A program made the position numbers and the translations under genes. The notes under the pieces were generated by a model that was not told the DNA's origin, did no database searches, and worked only from the letters and a program-made list of their open reading frames with translations. A stretch of DNA of 64,000 nucleotides, from contig PUQB01000557.1 in assembly GCA_003024785.1 (NCBI GenBank), forward strand, positions 62,001-126,000. Direction: 5' to 3'. Every line of letters begins with the position of its first letter. Position 1 is the stretch's first letter. Source of the DNA: Selaginella tamariscina (lineage: Eukaryota > Streptophyta > Lycopodiopsida > Selaginellales > Selaginellaceae). Below, one piece after another: positions 38,001 to 51,154 of the stretch.

Positions 38001-41000
38001 CGAGAAGGTTCTGCAAGGAGCAGGTAATTTTTTCATCCTTATCTGTTCTATGTGTGTGTGCATGTTGGTATATAGGCAAATACACGTGTATGTATCTAAC
38101 AAATAATGGACTTGCAGGGAAGTTCCAGATACTTATCTTTGTCCATTCACGTAAGGAGACTGCGAAGACGTCGAGGGCAATTCGTGATGCAGCTCTTGCA
38201 AACGACACGCTGGGTTTGTTTCTAAAAGCAGACAGCGCAAGTCGTGAAATTCTGCAGACGGAGGTTGATAACGTGAAGAACACGGACCTGAAAGACCTTC
38301 TTCTCCTATGGGTTTGCTATACACCATGCTGGTATGAATCGCAAAGACAGGACTCTTGTAGAGGAACTCTTCGCAGACGGACACATTCAGGTTTGTGAAT
38401 GCAATGCTATACAGATATACGTTATTTTGACTATACATGTTTAGCCTTTGGATTTATACATACATCTTGACAATGGATGCATTGTCTTCGCTTTTCTTTG
38501 TCTGTTTGTTTTTTCTGCTGCTTCTTTTTTTAACGCGAAAACTTTTCTACTGATGCACGTTTTTTCACTTCCTATTTTTAGTCTATATGTATGTATGTTC
38601 TTACTGCTAGATACTTTTCTATTACTGGATAATGCACGTTATTCACTTCTTATAATGTATATGCATGTATGTTCATACAGGCTGATTTGCTATGCTATAC
38701 TAACAAATTCACATATCAGGTGCTTGTTTCGACGGCTACTCTTGCATGGGGTGTCAATCTCCCAGCGCATACGGTAATCATTAAGGGAACACAGGTATAC
38801 AATCCAGAAAAGGGTGCATGGACGGAGCTTAGCCCGATGAACGTAATGCAAATGCTGGGACGTGCAGGTAGACCTCAGTTTGACAGCTCCGGGGAAGGAA
38901 TTATTATCACAGGACACACAGAGCTTTCATATTATCTCTCACTCATGAATCAACAGCTTCCTATTGAGAGCCAGTTTGTTTCGAGGTTGCCGGATAACTT
39001 AAATGCGGAGATTGTTCTTGGAAACGTCCAGAATGCGCGTGAGGCTTGTAGTTGGCTTGGGTACACGTACCTTTACATACGTATGCTCAGGAATCCGGTG
39101 CTTTATGGTGTCAGTCCGGATGTCTTGGAGACAGACAAGGAGCTCGAGGGCGAAGAGCCGACTTGGTAATCTCTCTCTCTTTCACACACCACACACACAC
39201 TACCGTACGTATACAAATACTGCTGATGTACACATGCAACATTATGATGAACTTGATAAATTTAGTATTAAATATTGAAGGATAATGTAAAAGTTCATGT
39301 TTACCATTTATATCACATTACCACGTATGTTTTCATGCATACCTATGGGTAGCAATATTGATATGCATACCTGTGGATAGCAATATGTATCATGTGTATA
39401 ATTATTTGTTTTTGTGATGCAGATACATACGGCAGCAACCATATTGGACAAAAACAACCTGATTAAGTACGACAGGAGAACGGGTCAGTTCAAAGAGACA
39501 GACTTGGGACGTATAGCTAGTCATTACTACATAACACACGGAACAATGGCAATATACAATGAGCAGCTGAAACCAACAACGGGGAGATCGAGCTGTGCGT
39601 ACATTTTCACACAGCGAAGAGTTTAAGAACGTCGGAGTTAGAGAAGAGGAGAAGCTTGAACTTGCTAAACTTCTTGAGAAAGTTCCTATTCCGGTAAAGG
39701 AACCGTTGGATGACCCTATGGCCAAGATTAACGTGCTTCTTCAAGCTTATATCTCGCATTTTCAAGCTTGAGGGGTTCTCTCTCTTCTCCGATATGACCT
39801 TCATAACTCAGGTGAGCATACGTTAGTATAATTTACATAATGTAAGCATATATGCAATTGTTATATTGTACAGTTTAATATACTGTCTATACGCAAATCG
39901 AGTTATTAAACCAGCTTCTTACGTTTTCTTACAATAGACATACATTATCCTGATACACGTGTGAGTAGTATGCCTATTTCCTATTTGCTCCTGTGCATTA
40001 TCGAGATAGTTTTTTACGTGTAGGCTTACAAAAGTTATGTGTTATATACGACTGCATAATTCATTGACTTGTACTCATAAGCTGCAGTGAGACACATGCG
40101 CAGATGTGCACACACACACAAACACACCTATGTGTTTTTCGATGGTATATACAGATGTATACATGAGTAAAGTAACATAACAATATGCAGAACGCGGGAC
40201 GTCTAATGCGAGCATTGTTCGAGATAGTATTGAAGCGGGGATGGGCACAACTGGCAGAGAAAGCGCTCAATCTGTGCAAGATGGTGGAGAGGAGGATGTG
40301 GAGCACGCAGACACCATTGCGACAATTCAAGGGTCTCTCTCTTTCTCTTTCTCGCATCCACTATTACATTTACTAGATTACTTAATTAGCTACCTTATTA
40401 TATATACACGTATGGCACACACACACACACACAATTGAAGATCAGTTATACTATATAAGAGTACATTGATTACCATTACATATGTATTAGTACCATTACC
40501 ATTACCATGTATTAGTACATTTGTCTGAATATATGAACTCGACCATCTACATACCCATGTAAATAACACACACATATGCACACACTTTACAATCCTGTCG
40601 ATGGCTGGGCTTGAGTTGTCTCTGAAGGAACTTCGCGTTGTGCTGTATTAGGATAGTGCTGTCTCTCTCTCTACCTTGCACACGTCTGTAACCGTTTCTT
40701 TTGACAGGAATACCAAATGATGTATTAAGCAAGATAGAGAGGAAGGATTTTACATGGGATCAGTACTACGATATGTCTGCTCATGAACTTGGGGAGCTTG
40801 TCAAATTCAGTAAGCTTGGTAAGACCCTCCACAAGTGTATTCATACTTTCCCAAAGCTGGATTTGAGTGCCACCACTCAGCCCATCACTCGTACGGTCCT
40901 CAAGGTATGGGTATACTGTGTATCTATCTAAGTATCATGTATATGATATAGTAACCAGCATATGCGTACAATGTATACTTATGATACAATCGAGTGTCCG

Positions 41001-44000
41001 CGTGTGGGGATATTGACATACTGTGTATCACGATCATAGTATTCGACTAATTAAGTAATGCAGGTGGATTTGACGATCACACCCGATTTCCAATGGGACG
41101 AGAATGTTAACGGATACGTGGAACCATTCTGGGTGATTGTGGAGGACCACGACGGGGAAAACATTCTCCATCACGAATATTTCCTTTTAAAGATGCAGTA
41201 CGTGGAGGAGGATCACACCCTGAGTTTTACTGTCCCGATATTCGAACCGGTACCCCTCAGTACTTCATACGGGTAGTTTCCGATCGGTGGCTCAAGTCCG
41301 AAACTGTACTTCCGGTCTCTTTCCGGCACTTGCATCGCCCAGAGAAGTAAGTTTCAACTATTTTTGTATGTACCTATGTCTATACGTATACACACACATT
41401 CAAACGACGCAGAAATATCAATTCACAAATACATATATTTTGATTATATACCGCTTCTATGTATGGTTAAGGTTAAATTTAGAAATTATAATATTTACAT
41501 TTAATGTTATGACAGGAATCCTCCTCCGACGGAGCTTCTCGACTTGCAACCGCTTCCTGTGAGTGCACTGCGTGAACCGGCCTTCGAAGCCCTCTACCTT
41601 GGGTTCAAGCACTTCAACCCCGTCCAGACACAGGTTAGTACTAGTTATGAATTAGTTTATTAGTTTTAAAATAATTTCTGAACTCTTTACTGGTTTAAGA
41701 ACTGCCTAATTAGTGTAACTAATATATGTAAACACGGTACAGGTTTTTAGTGTGCTTTATAACTCGGATGACAACGTTTTGGTTGCGGCCCCGACCGGAA
41801 GCGGGAAACCATATGTGGAGAATTTGCCATACTACATATGCTTCAAAAGCACGCAGATTCCGGAGGTGGAAAGTGTGTATATGTTGCTCCCAAAGAAGCT
41901 CTTGCAACGGAGCGCTTCCAGGATTGGAGTCGCAAGTTTGGAGAGGTAACACGCAGATTTATATATATAGTTGTCTGATGTCACTTACATATATATATGT
42001 GGGCAGGGTCTTGATTTAGAGGTTGTCGAGCTTACTGGGGAGCCTAACTTGGACTGGAAACTTCTGGAGAAGGGACAGATTGTTATTAGCACTCCGGAGA
42101 GGTGGGATATTCTTTCTCGTCGATGGAGGCAAAAGAAGCAGATTCAAGAGGTATGGGTGTGTGTATTGAGTCATATATACGTGTTATGTGTACTTACATG
42201 AATTCGTGTAAAGGTGAACTTGTTTCTGGTGGATGAGCTTCATTTGATTGGAGGAGAGGAAGGCCCAGTCCTCGAAGTGGTCGTTTCGAGAATGAGGCAC
42301 ATTTCCGTCAAGCATGCAGAGAATCGGATTCGAATCGTGGCACTCTCTTCGTCCCTCGCAAATGCCAAAGACATGGCAGACTGGTACGTATGCTTGCGTA
42401 TAACAGTAGTGCTACGTATTATGTGTTAGTTTAGTGTGTCGGTGTGTATTACGTTGTATATGTAATCATTTGACGTGTAATTTATAACAGGATTGGAGCA
42501 AGTTCCAATGGATTGTTTAACTTCTCGGCAAATGTGGGAAGACCTGTAACATTGGATATTCATATCCAGGGTATGGACATTACCAACTTCGATGCTCGAA
42601 TGCAGGCAATGACGAAATCCACATTTACTTCTATCATGCAGCATGCTAAAGGTGAGCCTTCGTTTTGATAACGTGTATACCTGTGTAGGCATATGTACAA
42701 TATAGTTATGTATAAAATATCACCCTGAATGGATGACGTCTGTACTCTGTGAATATGTATTTGTGCGTTGCTGGCGTTTAGTTTTTGTACGTATACACAC
42801 ATATATACGCGTATGTATTAAATTAGTGTCTTTTTGAAGCTGGTAAGCCTGCACTCGTGTTTGTACCTACGAGAACCCACGTCCGTACGACTGCTGCGGA
42901 TTTGTTTATGCTCGTGGCATGGGAGAAGGCCACATTTTTGCAGTGTACTGAAGGGGATCTGGAGCCCTGGCTTTCTAGGGTCAGGGACAGGGATCTCATT
43001 GAGGTAAAATCATATGTATATATCAATACACAGACGCCACACACTCCAATAATATATATATATAATATATATTATATATATATATTGATTACTATGTTTA
43101 TTTCAGACTTTGAAAGGAGGAGTCGGTTATCTCCACGAGGGATTGTCGATGTCGGATAGGCAGATTGTGGAGCAGCTGTTTACTGCTGGTGCAATTCAAG
43201 TCTGTGTTGCTAGCAGCTCTTTGTGTTGGGGCATGACCTTAACCGCCCATCTTGTGATCGTTATGGGTACACAGTACTACGATGGACGAGGTTATGCTTC
43301 TCTCTGTCATTATGCATATTTGTAGAGATAATGGACTTAATGATTCTGTTTGCAGAGAATGGGCACACGGATTATCCCATTGCAGACCTTCTCCAGATGA
43401 TTGGACGTGCGTGCAGGCCTCTCGTTGATACCTCTGGGAAGTGTATTATATTCTGTCACACTCCCCGCAAGCAGTATTACATGAAGTTCCTTAACGAGGT
43501 GAGTAGTTCAATTAGTACACATCACACACACATATCAGTGGTTCAAATATTCCGTACACACATACAATATTAATTGTGGTTTTTGCGCAGCCGCTGCCCG
43601 TGGAGAGTCATTTGGATCATTTCTTACACGACCACATCAACGCGGAGATTGTCACAACGACTATCGAGAACAAACAGGATGCTGTAGATTATCTCACCTG
43701 GACTCTCTGGTACAGAAGGTATGTGGTTCTATTGTGTGTATACTTCCTATCACATGATATATATATATATATATATATATAAATCTTATTTTGCTATATG
43801 CATGCAGGTTGACACAGAATCCGAACTATTACAACCTTCACGGACTGGCCACAACCACCTTTCCGATCATCTATCGGATCTTGTTGAATCTACACTTTCT
43901 GACCTGAGGCCAGCAAATGCATTTCGATTAGGAGGTTACGGATGTCTCTGCACTCAACCTTGGCTTGATTGCTTCATATTATATATCAGGTTAGTATATG

Positions 44001-45474
44001 TGAAATATGTACATAAGTATTGTAGAAGTACATAATACTTACTATTATCAGGTATACGACAATTGAGCTGTTTAGCAACTCTCTCACGGCGAAGACGAAG
44101 CTGAAAGGTCTGCTGGAGATATTGTCAACGGCTACCGAATATGCAGATCTTCCCATTCGGCCTGGCGAGGAAGAGGTACGGTATATATACACAAACATAT
44201 ATATGTATTACACATACTTATGTCTATAAATGTGTAGATGGTACGTAAGCTGGTGAACCATCAGAGGTCGGTGGAGAGGCCAAAGTTCTCGGATCCTCAC
44301 CTCAAGGCCAATGCACTTTTGCAAGCCCATTTCTCCAGGCACCACCTTTCTGGAAATCTAGCACAAGACCAACGTGAAGTCCTTGTTAAGTCTATTAAAC
44401 TCCTTCAGGTAGTTTATTTGTTTATTACTACATGATATGTATATATACCAACCGTATTATGATATGCATACTGCATATAAGCTTAGTAGTTATAATACAT
44501 TATAATTATAACGTTACAATACGATGCTTGTTCAGGCAATGGTGGATGTTATTGCATCAAACTCGTGGTTGAATCCTGCACTATTGACCATGGATATATG
44601 TCAAATGGTGACTCAGGGGCAGTGGGAGAGAGACTCTTCTCTCCTCCAACTTCCTCATTTCACAAGGTAATTATGTGAATATATAGGTTGCATTGTGTGT
44701 GTGTGTATGAGAGAGAGGGAGAGGGAGACGTTGAGTACACTTTGTAGGCTAACTTGTATATGTATAGGGAGCTTGCGAACAGATGCAAGGAGAGGAGCAT
44801 AGACACTATATACGAACTAATGGCAATGGAGGATTCGGACAGGAGAGAGCTCTTGCAGATGAACGACTCACAGCTCATGGACATTGCTAGCGTCTGCAAC
44901 CGTTTCCCAAATATCGACATTACGCACGAAGTAAGCTAACTAACTGTATAGTAACAAACACACAGACAGGCATGCATTTACGATTACTTAACGCAAATTT
45001 ACAATAAACTTTGTACAGGTGGTCGATGCGAATGAGGCAACAGTGGGAGAGACAGTCACAATCCAGGTGATGCTAGAGAGAGAACTTGGAGAGGATGAAG
45101 AAGTCGGACCTGTTCATGCACCGAGGTATACATTGTAGATTATCCCGCTTGATTATACGTATATATACTATGTATCTGAGGAGTGTATGCTATATGTATA
45201 GATAGTGTTATTATAATGGGGTTTATTATTTGTGTAGGTTTCCAACAACAAGGGGAGGGATGGTGGTGCTCATCGGTGACACTTCAACGAACTCATTGAT
45301 GGCAATCAAGAGGATCACAATTCAGCGTCAGGCGAAGTGTAAGCTGGAAATTCAACCACAAGAAGCCGGGAGGAAAGAGTATAAACTTACGTGGTGTGTG
45401 ATGCGTATCTTGGGTGTGACCAGGAATACGATGTGGTCATCGATGTGAAAGATTCTAATGCCATGGACGAGTAA
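35033..45474 (+). CDS. BRR2: U5 snRNP helicase BRR2 (SNRNP200), 28 exons
   Basis: The protein unwinds U4/U6 during spliceosome activation. Exons: 35033-35266, 35426-35729, 35822-35918, 36075-37127, 37451-37729, 37791-38023, 38118-38390, 38720-39165, 39423-39811, 40191-40332, 40708-40904, 41064-41346, 41516-41633, 41743-41945, 42007-42150, 42214-42383, 42491-42651, 42840-43003, 43107-43290, 43356-43498, 43591-43718, 43808-43989, 44052-44175, 44238-44408, 44536-44666, 44768-44930, 45019-45125 and 45238-45474. It has the full tandem-cassette layout: acidic N-terminal region, cassette 1 with [16 protein letters not shown] and [10 protein letters not shown], Sec63, then cassette 2 with [15 protein letters not shown] and IGRACRPL, and a second Sec63. 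Length, about 2,150 residues, is normal. Lesions: frameshifts near 35620, 36607, 37800, 38308, 39590, 41254, 41807, 43856 and 45390, and a TAA at 36807-36809. Several are in homopolymers. Conserved sequence resumes after each, so assembly error is likely. The stop is the TAA after NAMDE. Confidence 0.95.
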
Positions 45475-46619
45475 ACAGGTATTATACATAAAATTACAAT
45501 GTATGGATGTTATTGCGTGTGTGTTGATTGTTATGTTGCTGTTGTTGTATATGGATGTTTGCACAAATACAGGTCGGTAGTATGTACTTAGAATATATGG
45601 TTATGATGTTATAATAATATAGCTATTGTGTTAGCCAATATATGATATGTAGCTATGTATATCTGTCTAACTTGTTTACCGTTTCAGACACATGTTTGAT
45701 GCGGAGTCTGGAAGAGTAGAAAAAGGTATTTGATTTGCTATAATACGTGCTTTTTATTTTCATGTAATAATATAATTTCCATGCTGTATTTTACACAAGC
45801 AGGCTCCCTCCGGCAGTTGTGATATGGCCACATTTGTACTGTAGCTCTGGTTCTACGTGTGGTCATCTACTGTGTAGGTACACGTATATACTTATACAGA
45901 TATGTATGTATAACGTACAGGATGCTATATGTATTCGAGTATTCACATAGAACTCTCTCTTCAGACATAAAGCGCTTGTGGATACAGAGCTCCACGTAGC
46001 TAAAATATTTAATTATTATCAAGTTTATACTAATTTCATTTAATAGCATGGTTTTCTAATTTTAATGCGAGTAAGCTGTATTGTTCTTTTGCTATTAGTT
46101 TTTTTATTTAAATGCACGGCTTAATGAAATTCATTATTGTTCAGGCAGCCCCTTGTCGAATGGGCATACATGTATGTACGCATGTGTATGTATAAGACGT
46201 ATTATAATATAACATGTATACGGACACGTGCATCAGACATACTGGTGTGTGTGTGTGTGGACTGCGAGACATACATTGATGTAGATAGTTTTTGTCTAAT
46301 CAGTTTAAAAGATTTCACTACTATATAAATGCTACTGTCAATTGGTTTTTATATTAGACAACATCTTCATAAGTAATAAATTATATATTTAAGTAATAGA
46401 TTATATATTTATATCTTTTTCAAAGACAGTTTGCATAATTTTGAAGTATGTCAAGGCCTTATCACCTCTGTAATAAATGTAAACATAATGTGATCTATTC
46501 AATTTTCATGTAATGAATTAGATACCATACAGCTTGAAATTAAAGCCTATAAATTAAATATGCATATATTTATCAATTTAATTACTAATTCATTTCTTAA
46601 AATAAAACAGTCTGGTAGT
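45475..46619. other. BRR2 3' region and spacer
   Basis: Short ATTTCAG/ACAG-type acceptor-like sites occur near 45570 and 45690, so some 3' UTR splicing is possible. I see no second gene. Confidence 0.4.
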
Positions 46620-47517
46620 TGAGATGACTTTTTGAAATTTAAAATAAAAACTGAGGCATTCCCATGGTTTAAGGTTTACTAGGCATATTTAATTAGGTTT
46701 AGTGGTTTAATTAGATTTAGTGTGTTAATGAATGTTTAAGCCTAACCCAGTTTAGTAGTATTTACCAAGTTTAATCACATTGTTTGTAGGATTCTATGGA
46801 ATATATCTTGAGTAGACATACTAGAATTTTATATAATCAAAGGTTAATTAAAATAAAATAGCCTCCTTATATATAAGGAAGCTAACTTTGTCTGTATTTT
46901 TAAAGTTAAATATACGTACTTTTCATACGTCGGGTAGTTTTTAATTCATTTTTTTCTTCTTCTTAAGTCTTTCTTCTTCTTTCTCCTTTTTTTCCCTTAT
47001 TGTAATGATTGTTTACATGGAGCAACTTTTACAAGCCATAGTGAAGTCACCAAGTACAGACACAACGGCATCTTAACATAAGAAACTCACAATTCAACAT
47101 GGTAATCCTTATATTTGCCCCAACTTTTTCTCAAGAGCAGCCACAAAAGATGCACATGCCTAAATTAAGCACTTTTGTATGGTGGTTACATATCACTAGT
47201 GGGATCCCCTCCATCAATTTTGTGAGTTGCCACCTTGCTTACATGGATATGTTGCCATGTGGTTTTAGGCCCTAACATCCAAGGCTTTATAAGAACCACT
47301 TGGCTTGAGTGGATTCTAACATGTTCGAAGTGGTTAAAAAGGGCCATTTTATCAAGTGTTTGGTATATCTAGAGTCCTTGTTTGTGAATATCGCCCGACA
47401 ACCTTGGAGGATGCTATTCAAATTGTACAAAAACTTGAAGATGGTGTTGTGTTTAACGTGGATTACTTGGACCAACCCCTCTTCCTCCAACTGCTCATTC
47501 ACAACCCATGGAGGTAG

Positions 47518-47709
47518 ATGTGTTCATGTGACAAGGACAAGGACGAGGACGCGATTGTGGGTATAGAGGCCATAAACGTGGTCAACAATGGATGTGGGAT
47601 ACAATGTTTTGAGTGCCAAGGATTTGGGCACTTAGTAGCTAAGTGTGTCAATTGTCAACATTTGGCTCATCAAGGGTACAAGACAAGTGGATGTATTACC
47701 TCTTTTTGA
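47518..47709 (+). pseudogene. Gag CCHC zinc-knuckle relic
   Basis: CFECQGFGHLVAKC has perfect CX2CX4HX4C spacing, followed by VNCQHLAHQGYK. It is preceded by an acidic/Asp-Lys run. This is the nucleocapsid part of the degenerate gypsy element. Confidence 0.75.
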
Positions 47710-48579
47710 TAATGAGCAATAAAATTAATTCCCATCACCAATGCAACAGGGGATTGTGTGATGAGGTTTTACAACCTCTGTATTTTCGTGGTGTAATGTT
47801 ATAAGGTGTGGTTGGAGTATTCTAGAAGGAACTTATCGTCTTTTCTTTTGAAGGTTTTCTTCTTGATTTTATATCGGCCATCTCATCCATTCGACATTCC
47901 TTAATAAGACAATGTTTTTTTTTGTGAAACCTACTCAGCAAACACTTTGAATATTGTATGGAGACGTTATGCCCCTATTCGGCTAGGGTCATATTCTAAG
48001 GCATTACCTTTTCGGGTTATGCCTCCCCAATTGTATGACGTGCTTTTGGGTTTTAATTGAATGTGTGCTAAGGGTGTGCATGTGGACTTCAACATATGGG
48101 AGATTTTCATTCTTGGTTATTCTCTCTTACAAGCACAATCTACAATACAATTTGGAGTTCATGCATCTCTTCATACTATTGCAGAGGTGGTCTTTCCTCT
48201 TGATCCATTTCTAGAACATCATCAAAAGGATATGGAAAAGCTTCTTCATTGGTTCCCATATCTATAATAGTCAATGGTGATAGGGAGGATTGCAATCAAG
48301 ATGTTGCACCAATAAAAGTTCTAATTTGTTGGTGGTCTCCTCGAGAGAAGCAAGAGATGGCATAAGCTATTTAGGATATGTTAACTCAAGAAGTGGTGTC
48401 GGTCTTGTAGCTCGTGGGCTTCTGAGCCTCATATCATCGACAAATGTAGATGGAGGTAGGCATTTTACAATTAATTTTCGGCTTTTAAATCACAAAGAGC
48501 ACGATTGTAGTGATATTAACTAATGTTGAAATTATCAAAGTGCAAGTTTAATTAAACTTTCATGAAGTATTTGGGTGTT

Positions 48580-49210
48580 ATTATCTTTTGTGGGTGTTTG
48601 TGCTGATCCAGCAAAGATTTAAGCAGTGAAGGAGTTCCCAGTTCCAAAACACATCACAAACTTTAAAAATTTCTAGGCAATGTGACTTATTTGACGCAGT
48701 TCGTTCTATGTTTGGCTGATGAAACGGCTCCACTACGTGCTTTGCTCCATTCCCCTTCTTTCTCATGGTCCTCTCAGTGTTAGTCCTACTTTGAGCCTCT
48801 TATCCATCTCTTGACCTTTGCTCCTCTTCTCCATTATTTTGATTTTTCTTGCCCCTTTGTTTTTTGTATTGATGCTTTAGATATTGATTTGTGAAATGCC
48901 TAAACAACTGCTAAACATTCCTTGTTTATAATCGAATAATTGAGTTTTGGACCATTAAGGCTTCGACTGGCATATGCAATGAGATGTCGTTGACCTGATT
49001 CTAGATCTTCTTGCATGAGATTAGCACCTTTATGCTTATCTTCATGGTTTTTCGATCTTGATGAAATATGATCATATTGTTGTACATTCAATATTAAAGA
49101 AGAAACATCTAATGGGTCAACATACATAATGGGCATTAGCATTACAAGATTATCAATTCACAATTCATTATCATTCAAATTCTTCCATGGAAAGATGTAA
49201 ATTGCTTTCC
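48580..49210 (+). pseudogene. RT end and RNase H relic with internal inversion
   Basis: The plus strand reads KFLGNVTYLTQFVLCLADET and LRALLHSPSFSW (end of RT, palm/connection), then PFVFCIDALDIDL. From about 48905 to 49040 the RNase H sequence is legible only on the minus strand: ANLMQEDLESGQRHLIAYAS, then RSLNGPKLNYSIINKECLAV. The plus strand resumes with LMGQHT and WALALQDYQFTIHY. The simplest reading is an inverted piece of about 135-150 bp inside the domain. Confidence 0.65.
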
Positions 49211-49594
49211 ATGGTCAACAATTGCTACATGTGCTTTAGAACTCATACCTTTGCTTAGTCTTTGTAAAATTAGGTTGACACAACGCTTAAAACCATGAAG
49301 TCAACAGATAATAGATGCACTCAAAGCTTTCGAGTTGGTTGCAAATGTTGATATTGGTTTTCAAGACTATGTTGTAAGGTTCACGAAGGTAGAGGATCTT
49401 CTTTACTTTATGGAACATACTAGTACATGTACTCCACCTCATTTGCTAATCCCGTCATGCTATGTACCTTACTTCTTCATGTTTTCCATGATGACCCTCT
49501 CTTTAGTCATCTCATTTATAAACATATCATTTCTATTAAGTTCGAAATCCTCGATCCATTCTTCTTAGTGGTCATTTACAATCTATTTAAATTC

Positions 49595-50340
49595 ATCGTT
49601 CTTTTGAGTTGGTTGCATACGATCTCATTGGACTGTTTTTGACAACGACAGTAAGGAATACATATGCAATAGTTTTGTCAAACTATTTGACACAGTACAT
49701 GAAGGTTTGGGCTCTTTCGGAAGTCAAGGCAACTCAAATGGTAAATTTCTTATTTCATCAAGTGGTGTTAAAACATGGATCAAGAACTTTATTTCATAGT
49801 TAAAGTTTTGAGTTTGCTAATTACGAGGTTGGGATCAAACAATCTTTCACAACACCCTATCATTCAGAAACTGATGCTCTATTGTACTTTTAAGTGTATT
49901 ATTATCTAAGTATGTGAATTATTCCCTGTATCGTCGTTCCCTTGTGTTTTCTTCTGATGTTGGTTTGCTTCTTTTCATTCTATTTTGACAAATGCACAAA
50001 CATGGAACCATTATTTAGATCAAATTTTTCCGGTGCTACGTAAGGAAATGTTAACAAAGTTATCTCATGCTCATGAGGTACATCAACAACACTATAATGT
50101 TCGGCATTCGTTTATGCGGTGGGTGATGAAGTACTAGTTTTATATTCAAAAATGCATTTTAAAAGGTTGTCCTCTCCAAGCAGTTTGGTCCACATATTCT
50201 ATTGTACAAAAATTGGGTCCTCAAGTGTATATGATTTGCAATTTAGATGGAGTGGATCAATATGTACATGTTCAATAACTATCTCCATATCATTGATGTT
50301 TAAATCCAGAAGAGGGAATAATATAAGGATTTTATAGAAT
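49595..50340 (+). pseudogene. Integrase relic
   Basis: YDLIGLFLTTTVRNTYAIVL, SNYLTQYMKVWALSEVKA and FLFHQVVLKHGSRTLFHS are the integrase catalytic core around the first and second acidic residues. TTPYHSETDALL follows, then GDEVLVLYSKMHFKRLS and YDLQF of the C-terminal region. Stops occur between the pieces. Confidence 0.7.
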
Positions 50341-50600
50341 ATACTTTGAGTATATTATAAGGCATATAGTAAAATTATATATGAATGTTACATAGGACAA
50401 TAGGATTATATCAAATGTTGACTAAAATAGAATAAGGTTTGTTACTTTGTATGTATCCTTAAGATTGAATACACACCTTTTTCAATTGGCATTTACTAGG
50501 TTTAATAAGGTTAAATATACTCAATGGACATGTTTTTCCAAGGGTATAACGAATGTTTGAAATGCATCTTAATTAGACTTAAATATTCTTATAACTCTAT

Positions 50601-50884
50601 GTATAAAAATATAAAAATATATATATTTATCTATCAAAAAATACCATTATAAAATATTATACCTATACAATATACGAAATCTTATAAAGCTTAATGTTAT
50701 TGCAAAAGTGTTGACTTGTAAAAAACATACTACAGTTTAAAACATATTCACCAATCTTCTTAAAAGAAAGAAAAGATTTTGTGGCTGTTCTTTGGGTGGA
50801 GTTTTAAACTCAAGTATTCAATGTTCAGTGACCATTTCCATATACGACAAAGCCAAAAGACTCATCTGACTATTCCCATCTCCC
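50601..50884. other. Spacer, no gene seen
   Basis: AT-rich with one less biased stretch at 50770-50890. No motif is recognised. Confidence 0.4.
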
Positions 50885-51078
50885 GTTGCTTGCATTTCAT
50901 TGCAAAACCATGACATAATACAGTATAATATATATTAATATACAGTAATATTATTAATATATTGAGCTGTACATACATATATATATATATAATATATACA
51001 TATATAAACTTATATATATACACGTAAAAGTCAAACTCTGAGGCAGATACTTATTATTATTTCATATATAATATGTAT
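50885..51078. repeat. Right arm of a long-range inverted repeat
   Basis: Inverted relative to 6662-6870 (see there). Its outer edge stops within about ten bases of the PP2C fragment at 51087. Confidence 0.65.
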
Positions 51079-51086
51079 AAACCTCA

Positions 51087-51133
51087 GGTCGACACTTTGT
51101 CGGCCCACGACTTGTTGTCGAAAATAGCAACAT
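51087..51133 (-). pseudogene. Fragment of a third PP2C-NTPase copy
   Basis: On the plus strand GTCGACACTTTGTCGGCCCA, then CGACTTGTTGTC and AATAGCAAC match 55194-55240 in the PP2C domain of copy 2. On the minus strand it reads VAIFDNKSWADKVST against VAFWDHKSWADKVLTF. It is about 45 bp, same orientation as the two large copies, followed directly by repeat X. Confidence 0.75.
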
Positions 51134-51154
51134 TAACTTAATTTAATGATATGT

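Larger units (their letters stand above)
46620..50600 (+). mobile_element. Ancient degenerate Ty3/gypsy retrotransposon
   Basis: Gag zinc knuckle, RT end, RNase H and integrase are legible in gypsy order on the plus strand, with stops and frameshifts throughout. Flanking segments at about 46780-46930 and 50330-50480 look like the remains of LTRs: GAATATA.CTTGAGTA, TTAAAATA.AATA, then ACTTTGT.TGTAT and TTAAATA. They are too diverged for exact ends. The element is not intact in any domain. Confidence 0.7.
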
